Shown here: in pieces, positions 10,677-22,400 of the stretch
How the letters are laid out: the number at the start of each line of letters is the position of its first letter
Position numbering within the stretch: the first letter of the stretch is position 1
Assembly: GCA_000310025.1 (NCBI GenBank)
Contig: FN649733.1
Span: 2,962,331-3,026,330, forward strand
DNA from: Ectocarpus siliculosus
Taxonomy: Eukaryota; Sar; Phaeophyceae; Ectocarpales; Ectocarpaceae
Direction: 5' to 3'
Length of the DNA stretch: 64,000 nucleotides
Made by a program: the position numbers and the translations under genes
The notes under the pieces: model-generated
Seen by the model: only the letters and a program-made list of their open reading frames with translations
Databases searched by the model: none
What the model was told of the DNA's origin: nothing

Positions 10677-12338
10677 CCAGCTCATACTATTACTAACGCG
10701 TGTGGCGCGCGCGAGACAGAGACAACGACAAAGACAGGGGTGCAGACATGCAGGAGGGCGGTCGGGGTAGGGGGGGGGGGCTCTACCATGTCCTTGCGTC
10801 CATGAAGGGGCGGGGGGTAAGTTTCGATCGGCTTTAGAAATGACCTGCAAATATCTCGCAAAGATAGTTGGCGGAACGGTTCTGAGTTTTCCTCTCTACT
10901 AGCGATTTGACCACACTTTGGGAGGCGCATGGAGAGTACTGGAGGGCTTGAACAGTACCATATCAGGCGTATTCCTGCTGCTCCGAAGGTTGGACCTCGA
11001 GTTACCGTGTGAGCATTATTTTTGTTTACTCGAGCGTGCTCGGTCCACGCACCCAATTCCTTCTTACACAAGGAAGACAGAAGCCCCACTATTTAGTCGG
11101 CAGCCGCGGTGTCGCGTTAACATGGGTGTCTTTTTTAGTTTCCCCGTTCCACGCCTTTCGGTGTAGGCCCAATTTCCACCCCCTGCACCTGCGCCTGCTG
11201 CGGTCTGTTTTCCCCTCCACGTGGGGTGCCCAGGGGTTGGCCGGTCGGGGTTGCCGAAACTAGCACGCGTGCCTGTTTGCGATTGAATTTTGTGGTATTC
11301 ATGCGCCGTGAGTTGCACAACCTGCTGTTCCTGCAGAACCGAGGGCGACACGCACGCAAGACGGTTTCTTGAGCTCTTGATGTATATGAACCCACGCACG
11401 CCGACCCTTGGCCTCGCGGAACCCGCATGGATGGGTTGGACATACAAACAAATCTTGTTGGCAAAATTACGGAACTTTGAAATTTGTGCCGAAATTTTTT
11501 TACGTTTTGCAAATTATTAGGACCCCATACTCCCCATTTGAAAAATTGGAATATTTTGAGAACTTTCCGTCTTCGAACAATGCAGACAGTTTATTGTTTC
11601 GCCACCACCCATAAGCCGTTTTGAAAATTGAAATATCTTGAGAACTTTCCCGTCATGGCAAAACCCCCTAGAAGGCGATCCACGTTGTAGTTTGTAATAT
11701 GATTCGTGTGCCGGATCCGGTGAAACCGGTGAAAAGACCGCCACTACTTTTAATTAACGATACACACCAATCAAAGGAATGTTTTGTTTCCATGCGTACA
11801 AACACTAACAAGCCACGGATCCCATCGCCAGCCGATGCGACACGAAGACAACAAGCCACACGGATCAATCACGAGTGCGGCGCTTCTTGAACTTTTGTGT
11901 GTATACTTGACCAATTGGATTTTTCCTTACTCATCGCTTTGAAATTCAACAAGAAATAAATCTAGCCCAAATTTTCCATACTTTCCCCCTAAATACCCTT
12001 CCCATTTGAAATTCCGCCCTATCCTGGCCGAATTTTCCAAAGATACCGCTTTGAACTCTTAAAGGTAAATTTTTGGTGCTGCTACTTGTTAAATCATCAT
12101 GTCATGCTCAATCCTCCCTCCCCCACCCCCCGCCCGCCCCCCAGGATGTGACATATACAATGTGCCACCAGAATGTCTAAAAAAAATGTCCATATCTAAA
12201 TCCAACCGAGGTCAGTCATAATAGAGAGAATCAGGTGCAGTCAAACACTCGCTGGTGCAGCGGTTTTTGTGAGGCGGTGCTGTTCTGCGGAAGGTTCATA
12301 GACCACCTTGAAAAAATTGCCACACACCCCAAAAGGAA
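10677..12338. other. Intergenic spacer, AT-rich in its right half
   Basis: This is the 3' flank of clpS. No exon was recognised. Short degenerate repeats lie at 11526-11660. The DNA becomes AT-rich after about 11450. Confidence 0.4.
11526..11660 (+). repeat. Two-copy degenerate direct repeat
   Basis: Copies near 11533-11568 and 11618-11655 share a unit of the form ttttgaaaattgaaata followed by nttgagaactttcc. Origin unknown. Confidence 0.6.
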
Positions 12339-12603
12339 TTATGATGTCGACGTCCTTAGAGTTAGTTCGGCGTAGTTGCCGGGTTCTTCGCTAGGCAGGT
12401 GATCGCTCCAACATATTTTACATCTCTTTGACAAGGGTGGGCCCAACGTCGCGATCCGAAAAATAAACATAACTCCCGAGATATCGCAAAAAGATCGGCT
12501 CCCGAATTCCCGCGGCCATGGCAACATACTCCGCCTCAGCAGAAGAACGGGTAACGCTCTTCCGCATTCTATGAAAAATGAAAAACACATCAACAACCCC
12601 CAA
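12339..12603 (-). mobile_element. Copia-family retroelement fossil, RNase H scrap
   Basis: The minus strand encodes a short block with the Ty1/Copia RNase H signature SSAEAEYVAMA followed by IFLRYLG. No LTRs, gag or integrase are seen nearby. It is a broken, isolated fragment, clearly older than the Copia copy at 28598-33911. Confidence 0.7.
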
Positions 12604-13975
12604 AGGCTCCGCGTATCATACCGATCACCGGGTGCACCGAGCAGAAGTGTAACACAATACTATTGAGCCTTTCCCACCACAAACAACCAAGGTATGGCCT
12701 GACACAACAGAATCTGTTTGTCTCTACAACTAAGTGTTTTCATTGCAAACTACAACTCAGTGCTACACGCAAAATCTCATCCAGCGATCTTCGCAGTCAG
12801 TGTCGATCAAGTCCGTCCGTGTTCTCGACGGCCGTACTCGACCTTTACGCAAGGACCTCTCTCACTAAGCCCGAATCAAGGTCACTCCTTTACCAGTCAC
12901 AACTACTCATACAACTTTCTTGTCCATTTGTCTCTTCTCGTCCGAAGCTCGAGACGTTCCTTGGGCGTTTCGAGCACACCTTGTGCCGCTACCTGCAACC
13001 TTCGACATCCATTCAGCATCTTCACGTCACATCCTAGGATCAACTCTGCAAAGCTATCGCCGACATTCGCTTCGCAACATCGGACTCAGGCCCTGCCCAA
13101 AGGGGGCGGGGGGGGGCTTCTCCGTAGCACAATAATACTTGTTTCACGACGCATTTTCCACACGTCTGTCCATCACACCAACCCTAGGATCTCTGCTCGA
13201 TGCGCGTTAGTGAAAACAACATGCCTACAGTGGCCCGTACGGAGTCTGGATAAGTCAGCAAATTATACTTTTGAGCATTTCCCGCCACAAAATCAAACGA
13301 TGACCTGACACCACAAAACCTGGTCATTTTACAATGAATACCACTCGCATATTGCCGAAACGATTGTATGCCTTACGACTTTTGAAGGGTATGTTCAGCA
13401 TTGTTGAAAGCAAGCCGACAAATATCGTCGGCGTTGCTAGTCCCAAGCTTTTTATTTTTATTTTAGTCGCGTGTTGCGCGTGTACTGACACCACGAACGG
13501 GAAGGACCTCAATTAGCCGACACACTACGCAATAATGGTCGTGATGGACGCGGGTACGCAATAAAAAAACAACACATACATCCGATCCTCGGGAAACACG
13601 AAATGCAACGTCTACATACACACTGTCTGTCCCTTGTACACACGGTAGGCACTCTGTCTGTCCCTTTAACACGGTACGTACTGCTTTTGCCTACCACTCT
13701 CGTCCTCTCGTCCGCATCAACAACAAACAAACAATGCAACTTGCCGCACACCAAGAGCCATCCCTGCAGGAAAAAAAGCTGTACAAACAAGCAAAAAGCA
13801 GCTCCTGCTGCTGTAAGCTGCTGGGGTATGTACCATTTTTCAGCACGCACGAACAACAGATACAGCACAGGCGAAGGAGCTGAGTCTGCCTGTCTGTGTC
13901 TGCGTCGGCGTGAGTAGGGGTGGGTGTGAGGTATCGCATCGATAGAGTAACGACAGGATGCTTTTTTTTTTATTC
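12604..13975. other. Intergenic spacer with two diverged direct repeats
   Basis: Segments near 12662-12720 and 13266-13322 are alike: both run from a ttgagc motif through ttycccrccacaaa to a cctgacac motif. They are about 605 bases apart in the same orientation, perhaps the remains of a duplicated or inserted element. No coding signal. Confidence 0.35.
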
Positions 13976-14452
13976 TTCTTAATATGACACAACGAATCCA
14001 TCTCCATCATAGAAAAGAGTCTGAGACAGATTAGCAATGAATTCATTGTGTATGGCATCTCGACGGGTATCGTCGTCAACAACAACAACAACAACATTTA
14101 AAACTGAACTAATGGGTGGTGGGGGGATGACCGGCGGACCCCAAAAAGCAAGCTGAAAAAAAAATAAAATATAGACTATGTTAAGAAAAAAAAGAAAAAA
14201 AAACACACACACAAAACGCCCGACCAGTACCTAACACATATCATCTGCACCTTCCCAACATAACATATATGAGACACACAAGACAACCACCAAACTGTCT
14301 TGTTGAGCCTGTTACCCGCAGGGGAGATGTCCCTATATGCTGTCTGGGAAATCGTAGACATACAGGTACTTTTCTGACGCTATGAATCCATTGCTAATCT
14401 GTCTCAAACTCTTTTCTATGATGGAGATGGTTTCGTGGTGTCATATTAAGAA
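13976..14452. mobile_element. MITE-like element with 71-bp terminal inverted repeats, complete copy
   Basis: Positions 13976-14046 are the reverse complement of 14382-14452 with only a few mismatches. Both ends start ttcttaatatgaca. The 335-base interior holds no protein frame but has an AAC run and A-rich tracts. A second, partial copy lies at 35236-35487. No transposase is encoded, so it is a non-autonomous DNA element. The end sequences alone do not assign a superfamily, and the T/A-rich flanks hide any target duplication. Confidence 0.85.
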
Positions 14453-16435
14453 AAAAAAAAAAAAGAAGGGACGACAAAGACAAGTGAGCCAGACGCGACA
14501 GGCTTTAGGGAGGTGGCAAAAGAGAGCATACGAAAACCACCGTCGCCGCTCTGAACCGCTGGAAGCTGTCACATAGCACAGCATGCAGCAAACAGTATAG
14601 GGGCCATGCCCCCGTTGCTTCAAGTAAAGAGGCAGCGCCCATCGCCTCACATACAGCAGCCGGGTACGTACTACACAAATAGCCTCTTCTTACTCAGCAA
14701 GAGAAGCAAAACGATTGCGGTTGACGTTCGATGTTGTTGGGACCCCAACGGCGATAATAGGCGAGAGAGAGACAGGTGCTACTACTACGTAGACCAACAG
14801 AAGAAAGCGTAGAGAAGGCATTAATTAACTCTCGAGACCCTAACCCTAACCCTAACCCTAACCGAAGACACTCACTCTCGTCCCTGTGGCCCACCGCAGG
14901 CTGTAACGAACGGCGACATCCGATGTGCGCTCAGCAACAACAAACGCAACAAACCAAATATAGTCGCCGTTTCCGAACTAACTGTGGAGACTCTCTTTCA
15001 TCACTTGTGGTATGAAGTATGAAGTGACAACGAAATAGAAAATGATGACGAGAAGCACCACGGACGAACTATTTTCTCAATACGCTTGCCGTCGCGATAG
15101 ACGCGCACCGTTCCACGAACGACCAGTTGTCAAACCTCACTACGCAAATAAGATTGTCCTGCCATCTACCCCTTATCGCTCAAATTACGACTACGCAGCA
15201 CACTAAAGGTAAGGCAGCAACACGCTTGCGATGCTTTACCACCCATCCATGCATGTAAGGGAAGAAAAAAAAAACTATGGCGGACCGTCTCTGTTGTCTG
15301 TATCTTCAACCGTGCTGCCGTTGCTTTTCTTCATGGATATCGGCACAGAGAAAAAATGAGGAATGCGCATCTCCTACGCGAGCACGGCGTGCAGCCCAAG
15401 CGACAGAGACGATAACCTTATGACCTTTGCAGCATCTTCCGAGCATAACAGCAGCCACCGCATGTGCACAACGGTCACTATAGACTAAGGAAGAAAATCA
15501 CAAAAGAAAAAAATGAAGACGACTCTTAGACTATACAAAAAGATCTATAAAAAGAGGACCCTCAACGACAAGTCAACCAATCTGTCTGGTCGTTCCGAGG
15601 TGACGATGTAACGCAGATCTTCTTGTCGACGGAGAAACTGGTTATCGCCCCACAGCAAGCGATAGCTGCTCAAACGGCTGTGAGAGGTCTTGAAATCGTC
15701 TCAGCTACCCAGAACTGCTGGTAGTTCTCGGAGGTTCGCAGTGTGGGCTGAGATCGGCCTTTTCGACCCGGTCGGGCAAGGGGTCCGCTATGCTACTGAA
15801 AACTCCACAGACGGAAAAAAAAGACTTTTGATCGACTGAGACCCAAGCTAGAGCTTGGGAACGGTATAACCAACTAGTTGAGACAAGCGTATCACTTTTA
15901 TTCAACCATACCAGAAGTACAATAATTTGGAGCAATCAAACAATTTTACCAAATATCCTGAGTTTTCGTTTAGCAAAAGTGTACCCTACGAAACACAAGC
16001 TTGCAACATTTATCCCCCAACAGACGACGTATTCCACGATTTTCCTCAGGATAACAACTCCGCTCAACGACAGCTTGTTTATGCAGTTCATGCGTAGCTG
16101 GGGAATATCAAACAGGTCATTAACGTATTCTTCCATCTAATACCCAAGACTGCCATCCAACGGAAACGCAGCCATACTTGCTCGTGAGGTAGCGTCTCTT
16201 CTGTGTAAAAAAACTCAAGCCACCCGCGATGACGGCGTTTATTTCGCGCTCTGGCGTCAACTCACCATGGAGATGGTCATGCATGCGTGTATCCTACAGT
16301 TTTCCTGCCTCCCCGCTGTTCTTTCATGTTCCTCTATCTTCTCTGGCATGGCTTCAATTGATAAAACTCATTGGACAACTGAACTTTGCACCAGCGATCA
16401 ACGACTAGGTTTCCTCCGCCCCCGCCTCCTCCGTA
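14453..16435. other. Intergenic spacer
   Basis: No exon was recognised. It contains the telomere-type repeat at 14838-14861 and the 3' flank of the minus-strand LNR-Pmp gene. Confidence 0.4.
14838..14861 (-). repeat. Interstitial telomere-type repeat, four units
   Basis: Four perfect tandem CCCTAA hexamers (TTAGGG on the minus strand) stand in non-telomeric sequence. TTAGGG is the telomere unit expected for brown algae. Confidence 0.9.
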
Positions 16436-19400
16436 TCAACCAATCTTAGCAGGCTTGTCCCTTCCCGTCGACTGCATGAGGTCAGCAAAAGGATTTTCCC
16501 GTTCCCAGTGTGCCTCTTCCTCTTCCTCGCCCGTGTTTCCGCTCGTCTTCTTGCCCCTGCTGCGTAGCCTTGGCCACGGGCTTTCCCGCTGCCCCGCTCT
16601 CAACGCACACGCTAGCACGAACGTTTCCACCACCACCATCACCACCATTGCCACGTGGACGGCGACAAGGAGGGCCTCGAACACCCTCTGACTGCTCGCC
16701 CGCTCGTCTGATATGTCCACCTTGAGCAGAAGTGCGACGTACATCGAAGTAACGACGACCACGTGTCCCGTGCGACTGATCCAGGTGTCCCACCTCGACG
16801 CGTACGGGGACAGGCTCTCTGAAATCAGAACGAAGACGAACGCGATCACCAGCGTTATCGCGATCTGAGCGCCGGAGTTCGGGTAGATGAAAACGACCAC
16901 GCCGGCCAGCAAAACACGCCGCCCGCACTCGATCACTTCGTAGTAGAACACGGACGGCCTGTATGGCTTCCACAGGTCGGAGGTGGAAGTGACGCGAGAA
17001 GGAGGGGGCTCTTGACAGGTGTCTCTCTCCTTGAGAAAGTCGCGGTCTCTGTAGAGGAGGAAGCCGTACAGACCAGGGATGCCTACCGTATACACCAGCA
17101 TCATGATGCCTGCGTACACCTCGAACCCCTTGTGCCTGGAGGAGTCGCACTCGATGCGGTAGTCCGCACGCAGGTAGTTCTTGCCGTCTCCCAGGGTCTC
17201 GCACGCGAACGTCCTGAACAACGTGCTACTGACGCTAGAGTACACGAAAAACGACAGCAGCAGCACCACGAGCACGTGCTTGTCCCAGACGTTTTGCAGG
17301 GTGGTGTCGGTGGCTCCGCGGTGGATGCGGGTGGCGGCGGCGTAAGTGCAAGCCAGAACCATCACCGCAATGATGGGGCCAATGGTGGACATCAGCAGTC
17401 GGTCGTGGAAATCGACGTCCGTCACACAACCGGCAGAGAGAATCCAGCCGAGGTCGAAGTTGAACAATTTCAAGCCATCCAGGAAGGTTTGGTACACGTC
17501 CGGGTAGGTGATGTTTGCCACGACAGTGAACTACAATAGGCAGCGCAAGAACGACAAAAAACGAACGAGCACGATTAGTCAAGCGACACAGCGTAAGGAC
17601 TATGTTGGGGGATGTGTCTTCGTACAGGGAGCTGGTTGTGGAGGTAGGGGCCACACGTCCGAACAAGGTTGGTAACTCCTTCATCTTCACACAGACACGG
17701 ATGGTCGCGAAGCCGACCGACCGATGTGTTCAGCCTGTGCGACGCCCACCTGTGTCACGACCTGCCAGGCCACGACGACGATCTTCACAGATTGAAGCGG
17801 GATATAAAGCGCCACGCGCTCGACAATCCCTTGTCCCCTTCCGTTCCTCTTTCCCGAAGTCACGTACGACACGACGACAACGGCCGCAAAAATGCCCGCC
17901 ACAGCAAGAGCAACCGCGAGGACTATACCACCGGCGCTGTCAGAGCACTCACGGCAGGTGAATCCAAATTGTGCCGAGAACCCATGGCTGCAAACGGCGC
18001 AATCTGCTTCGAAGCGACAGCGACAACGGGAAGGGGGGGTGTACTCACTGTCGTGCATGCCGTAGTCGTTAGACCATTGACCTCGCATCCCTACAAAGCC
18101 GGGACGGAGCACGCCAGGTTCTCACCGGACCAGGCTCTCACATCACCAAGCGCGAAGCGCCCTGAGGTATTCGGCGAGTCGCATGAAGGGTGCGCTGCAT
18201 CCTGCTAAGGGTGTTCGGCATCTTGTGCGTACTTCCTTGCGTACGAATGACAGCTGCGTATGACTTAATTTATTTCTGGTGCTGTCACTTCCAGAGACAG
18301 TTCTAAGCATTGTGTAACTGCCTCGAGGATGCTTGACCATTTTAACACAACGTGGTGCGATCATCCCCCTTTGCGCGGATTGAGGGTTCTCCACCCCGCA
18401 CAACATGATCTACTCGACCACCATGGTTACCGCCAAAAAGAAAACAGAGGTAAAAAAAAAAAACGGTAACCTGGTTGCCGAGTTCACGAAGTGACTTGGC
18501 TTGTTTTACAACGTCGTTGCCAAGCGACGAAAACCCAACCCCGATGGCAAACACCGGGGGCGGGGGGGCGGGGGGGCGGGAGGGGCGCGCAAATGAGCAT
18601 TCAAATTATATGCCGGCGTATAGGCCATGATGGTCAGCAACTTGCGAAGAAACGAGCTGGACAAAATATTAGTCCATGACGGCTTACAAATGAGGGAATT
18701 ATTCGTCGAAACGTCCCCATTTGGGACCTAAGAGTTTGTCATGGATTGAATTCTTAGCCACATTGCTTGGAACGCATGATGGGACGACAAGGGTGGGATA
18801 GTCGGGTCAAACAAAGAACGGGATGAGCGGGCCAAACCAAAACTTCATACTTCTCGAGAAAGCAGGCGCCACAAACCTGCGGCACATTGTGGTGTGGGCG
18901 AGCCGCTGGTCAAGATTCCTTGTGCCCGCGAAAACGAGATGTATTCAAAAGCCCAGGAGTAAACAGCCTACACACATTGCTCGTCGTCAACAACCAAACC
19001 GTCGTTCTGGTAGGTCCTGTCTCTTACATGGCCCTTGGTAGCCCTCAAGGCAGTAGCCAGCTGTGCCCGTCACCCCTCCAAGACAGGCTTCGGGATGGTA
19101 GCACGCAAGAACTTCTTCGCTGGTCGTGGTGGCTCGCCAATACCCCCGCTGTATTGACAGCGCTTCAAGGGTGAGTTTTCCATCGGGGCTCGTCGAATGT
19201 TCTAGAAGGTCCCTACACATGGGCACCAGGAGCGGCTCAGCGAAGGCACACCCATCGCACGTAGTCTGACATCCGTCGCAAACGGTCTCAAAAAGATCGT
19301 CCGACTGGAACAGCAGCGACCAAAAGCGAAAAGTACCGAGGCGGGCATTTGGTTGATGCCAACAGGCGAAACAAGCGCGCTTTCTAGGCGCCATAAAACT

Positions 19401-22400
19401 GAGGAAGGTTCACGGCGAGACTACTCTGTAACATGCAGCTTCCGTTTGCGCTGCACTGCAACGATACACGATCTACACGTCTCTCAAAAATGAAGTTGGT
19501 GCGGTCACAGCTGAAGTAGCATCTACAGTGTAGACAATGGTGCCTCTTAGTTCGTCCACCAACACAGAACGATACGAAAATCAGACACACTCATCGGAGC
19601 GCAACATCGCGGTTATGAGAAGGGATGTGAGCTCGGAGCACAGACAGACATGGCACCTGCATGTCGGACAAGGTGCAGGGACAAATGGTGAACAATTTTC
19701 AACCCAAAGAGGTTTCTGCCGACCGAAGGTGCATGAACCTATTGACTTTGAGTGCGAACAATCCAGGGATTCGGCAGCATGTTACTCACTTCGTTGTAGG
19801 CCAAGAACATGCCCGTGGGGCAGTCAAAGCCGTTCCCGCTGAAATTGATTTTTTCCGCGCTCGAAACGATGCCGATGTTGGACACGGCTGCCCCTCCTCC
19901 GTCATTGGAGTAGTTCTCCACAAACGAGCAATTTATTATGGAAGCCGTGCCCGCCAGCCTCAAAGCCCCCCCTGTCCCTGCCGCGTTGTCTTCAAACGTG
20001 GTGTCGACGAAAAAATCATACCCAGCCGCGGTATCAATAGCCCCGCCCGTTGCCGTTGCCCGGTTGCCGACGAACCGACACCGGTCGAATGTTGTCGGGT
20101 TCGGGGGCTCGATATCTTCGACGCCTTTCGAGCCTCCGGAACCAAACGTGGCCACAGCACCCCCAATCTGAGCCGAGTTGGACACAAAACTGGTGGTGGG
20201 GAAGGCGAGACCGGTACCAGCGGAGGATACAAATACGGCTCCTCCCGAGACAGCGGCTGTGTTCTCGATGAAGCTGATACCCATTTCCGTGTCGATGACC
20301 AAAGCGCACCCTCCGTACAGAGCCATGCCGCCCCCGTTCCCTCCGCACCTATTGTTGAAGAAGGTCGTGGTTCCGTTGAAGTTTAGGGTGGACTCACTCG
20401 GGTTGTATTCGGAGTCCAGTTGAGGGGACACAATTGCACCACCGTCGAAGAACGCTTGATTCGATGTGAAATTGGTAACGCCGGTCCAGCTCGCGGTAGA
20501 CGCGTTGCGAATGAACATGACCCCTCCGCTTTGAGCCGTGTTGCCGGAGAACTCCGTCTCCCCGGCCAAAGACACATCCACCTCGTCCAAGAAGAGCGTG
20601 CCCCAAGTGACCGCGGAATTCCCGACGAATTTTGTCAGTCCCCTCCACGACGCGCTGCTGGAAGACGCCATTCGAACTGCACTACCGAAGGCCGCGACGT
20701 TGCCCTCAAACAAGGTCGTTCCTCCACCCCAAGTCGCATTGGAGCCAGAAAACAAATACAAAGCGCCGCCGCTGCTTGGGTCGCTTTCGTCAACTTGTTC
20801 GACTCGGTTGTACGATAGCGTCGTGTTTCCATCCCACGAAGCCGTCGAGTTGCCTACGGTGATGGCGCCCCCAAGTGCCGCGGTCGCGTTCCCAAAAGCC
20901 ACGGCCGAATTGCTGAAAAACCCTGTCTCCCCAATCCACGAGGCCGTGGAATCAACCACATACATGGCACCACCATATTTGGAGGCCGAATTGTTGAAAA
21001 ACCCTGTCTCCCCAATCCACGAGGCGGTGGAATCAATCACAAACATGGCACCACCATATGTCAAGGCCGAATTGTTGGAAAACTCTGTCTCCCCAATCCA
21101 CGAGACGGTGGCACCACTCACGTACATGGCACCACCGTGTCCTGTCGTGGAGTTGTTCGTGAAGTTGTGAACAGCGGCGTTGTCCATAAAGTAAGAGTGT
21201 CCCCCGAAGGACAGGATGGACCCGTCGATAACGGCCAAACCACCACCGAAGGCAGCCGAATTGCCGGAAAACGTGCTGGTCGTTTCCCCAGTGCAGGACA
21301 CAGTAGTGCTCATGAGGGTCGCCATGCCCCCTCCTGAATATGCAGCCTGGTTTCCGTCGAACACGGTGTTTTTCACGCCGCTCCACGACACGTCAGACGA
21401 TGAAGCGTAGATAGCGCCGCCGGACTCGGTTGCATTGTTGCGCGCTAGCGTAGCCTCCTCACTCCACGATATCCTAGAGTCCGCAACAAACATGGCGCCT
21501 CCGAACTCAGCCGTGTTTGCGACGAAAGTTACCGCCCCACCCCACGTGACAGTCGCCGCACGCACGAGGGCAGCACCGCCCCAGCCGGTGGCATTTGCTT
21601 CTGGGTCGCCGAGAGCGTCGTTGCCTTCAAACAAGGAGGTGCCGCCAAAGGACGCGACGGACCCCGCGTCCACAACCAAAGCGCCCCCGAGCGGAGCCGA
21701 GTTCCCGGTAAACGTGCTGATCGTCTCTCCAGAACAGGAGACATGGGTATTCGCGGATATCATCACGGCCCCTCCCTCCGACCCTGCTTGGTTTCCATCA
21801 AACACGATGCTCTCCCCACTCCACGAAGCATTCGAGTAGTCCTGAACGTACACGGCACCGCCGAAGAGCCCGGCACTGTTGAAGTAGAAAACCGTCGGCG
21901 CGTTCCATGACAAGCTGCAGTTTGTGCTGGCAGACACACCGCCGCCGATGAACTCAGCGCTGTTGTAGTGGAAACCGGTCGCGGCGTCCCAGGATACGCT
22001 GGAGAAGTTCACCAGGCTCAAGGCGCCACCTAACCCTCCGGCCGTGTTGTAGGCGAACATGGTGTCCTCGCTCCACGACGCGCTTGACCCGTGCTGAAGC
22101 CGCACCGCGCCCCCTCGAGCGGCTGCCGTGTTGCCAAGCCACCAGCCACCGCACGAGACCGCCGAGCCGTCGGTTACGAACATGGCGCCGCCGTCGGTTC
22201 CCGCCTCGTTCTCGACGAAGGTGGTCCCGTCAGCGCACGACACGAAAGATCCATCCGACACGTACACGGCCCCACCGTTACCCGAAGCGACGTTCCCGAT
22301 GAAGTTTGTTTTGTTGAACGTCAGGGTGGACCCTCCTCCCGCGGCGATCGCACCGCCGGAGATGCTAGCGCCGTGGCTGATGTTGACGCCGCGCACGTGC

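Noticed and set aside
19384-19590. Extra exon of the LNR-Pmp gene (frame with YFSCDRTNFIFERR)
   Set aside because: Exon 3 joins the exon at 19304 directly in phase to give a sensible Cys-rich stalk, and no suitable donor was found for this segment.
19661-20386. Long plus-strand open frame of 241 codons
   Set aside because: Antisense shadow of the Pmp-repeat exon; no family resemblance, whereas the minus strand is clearly coding.
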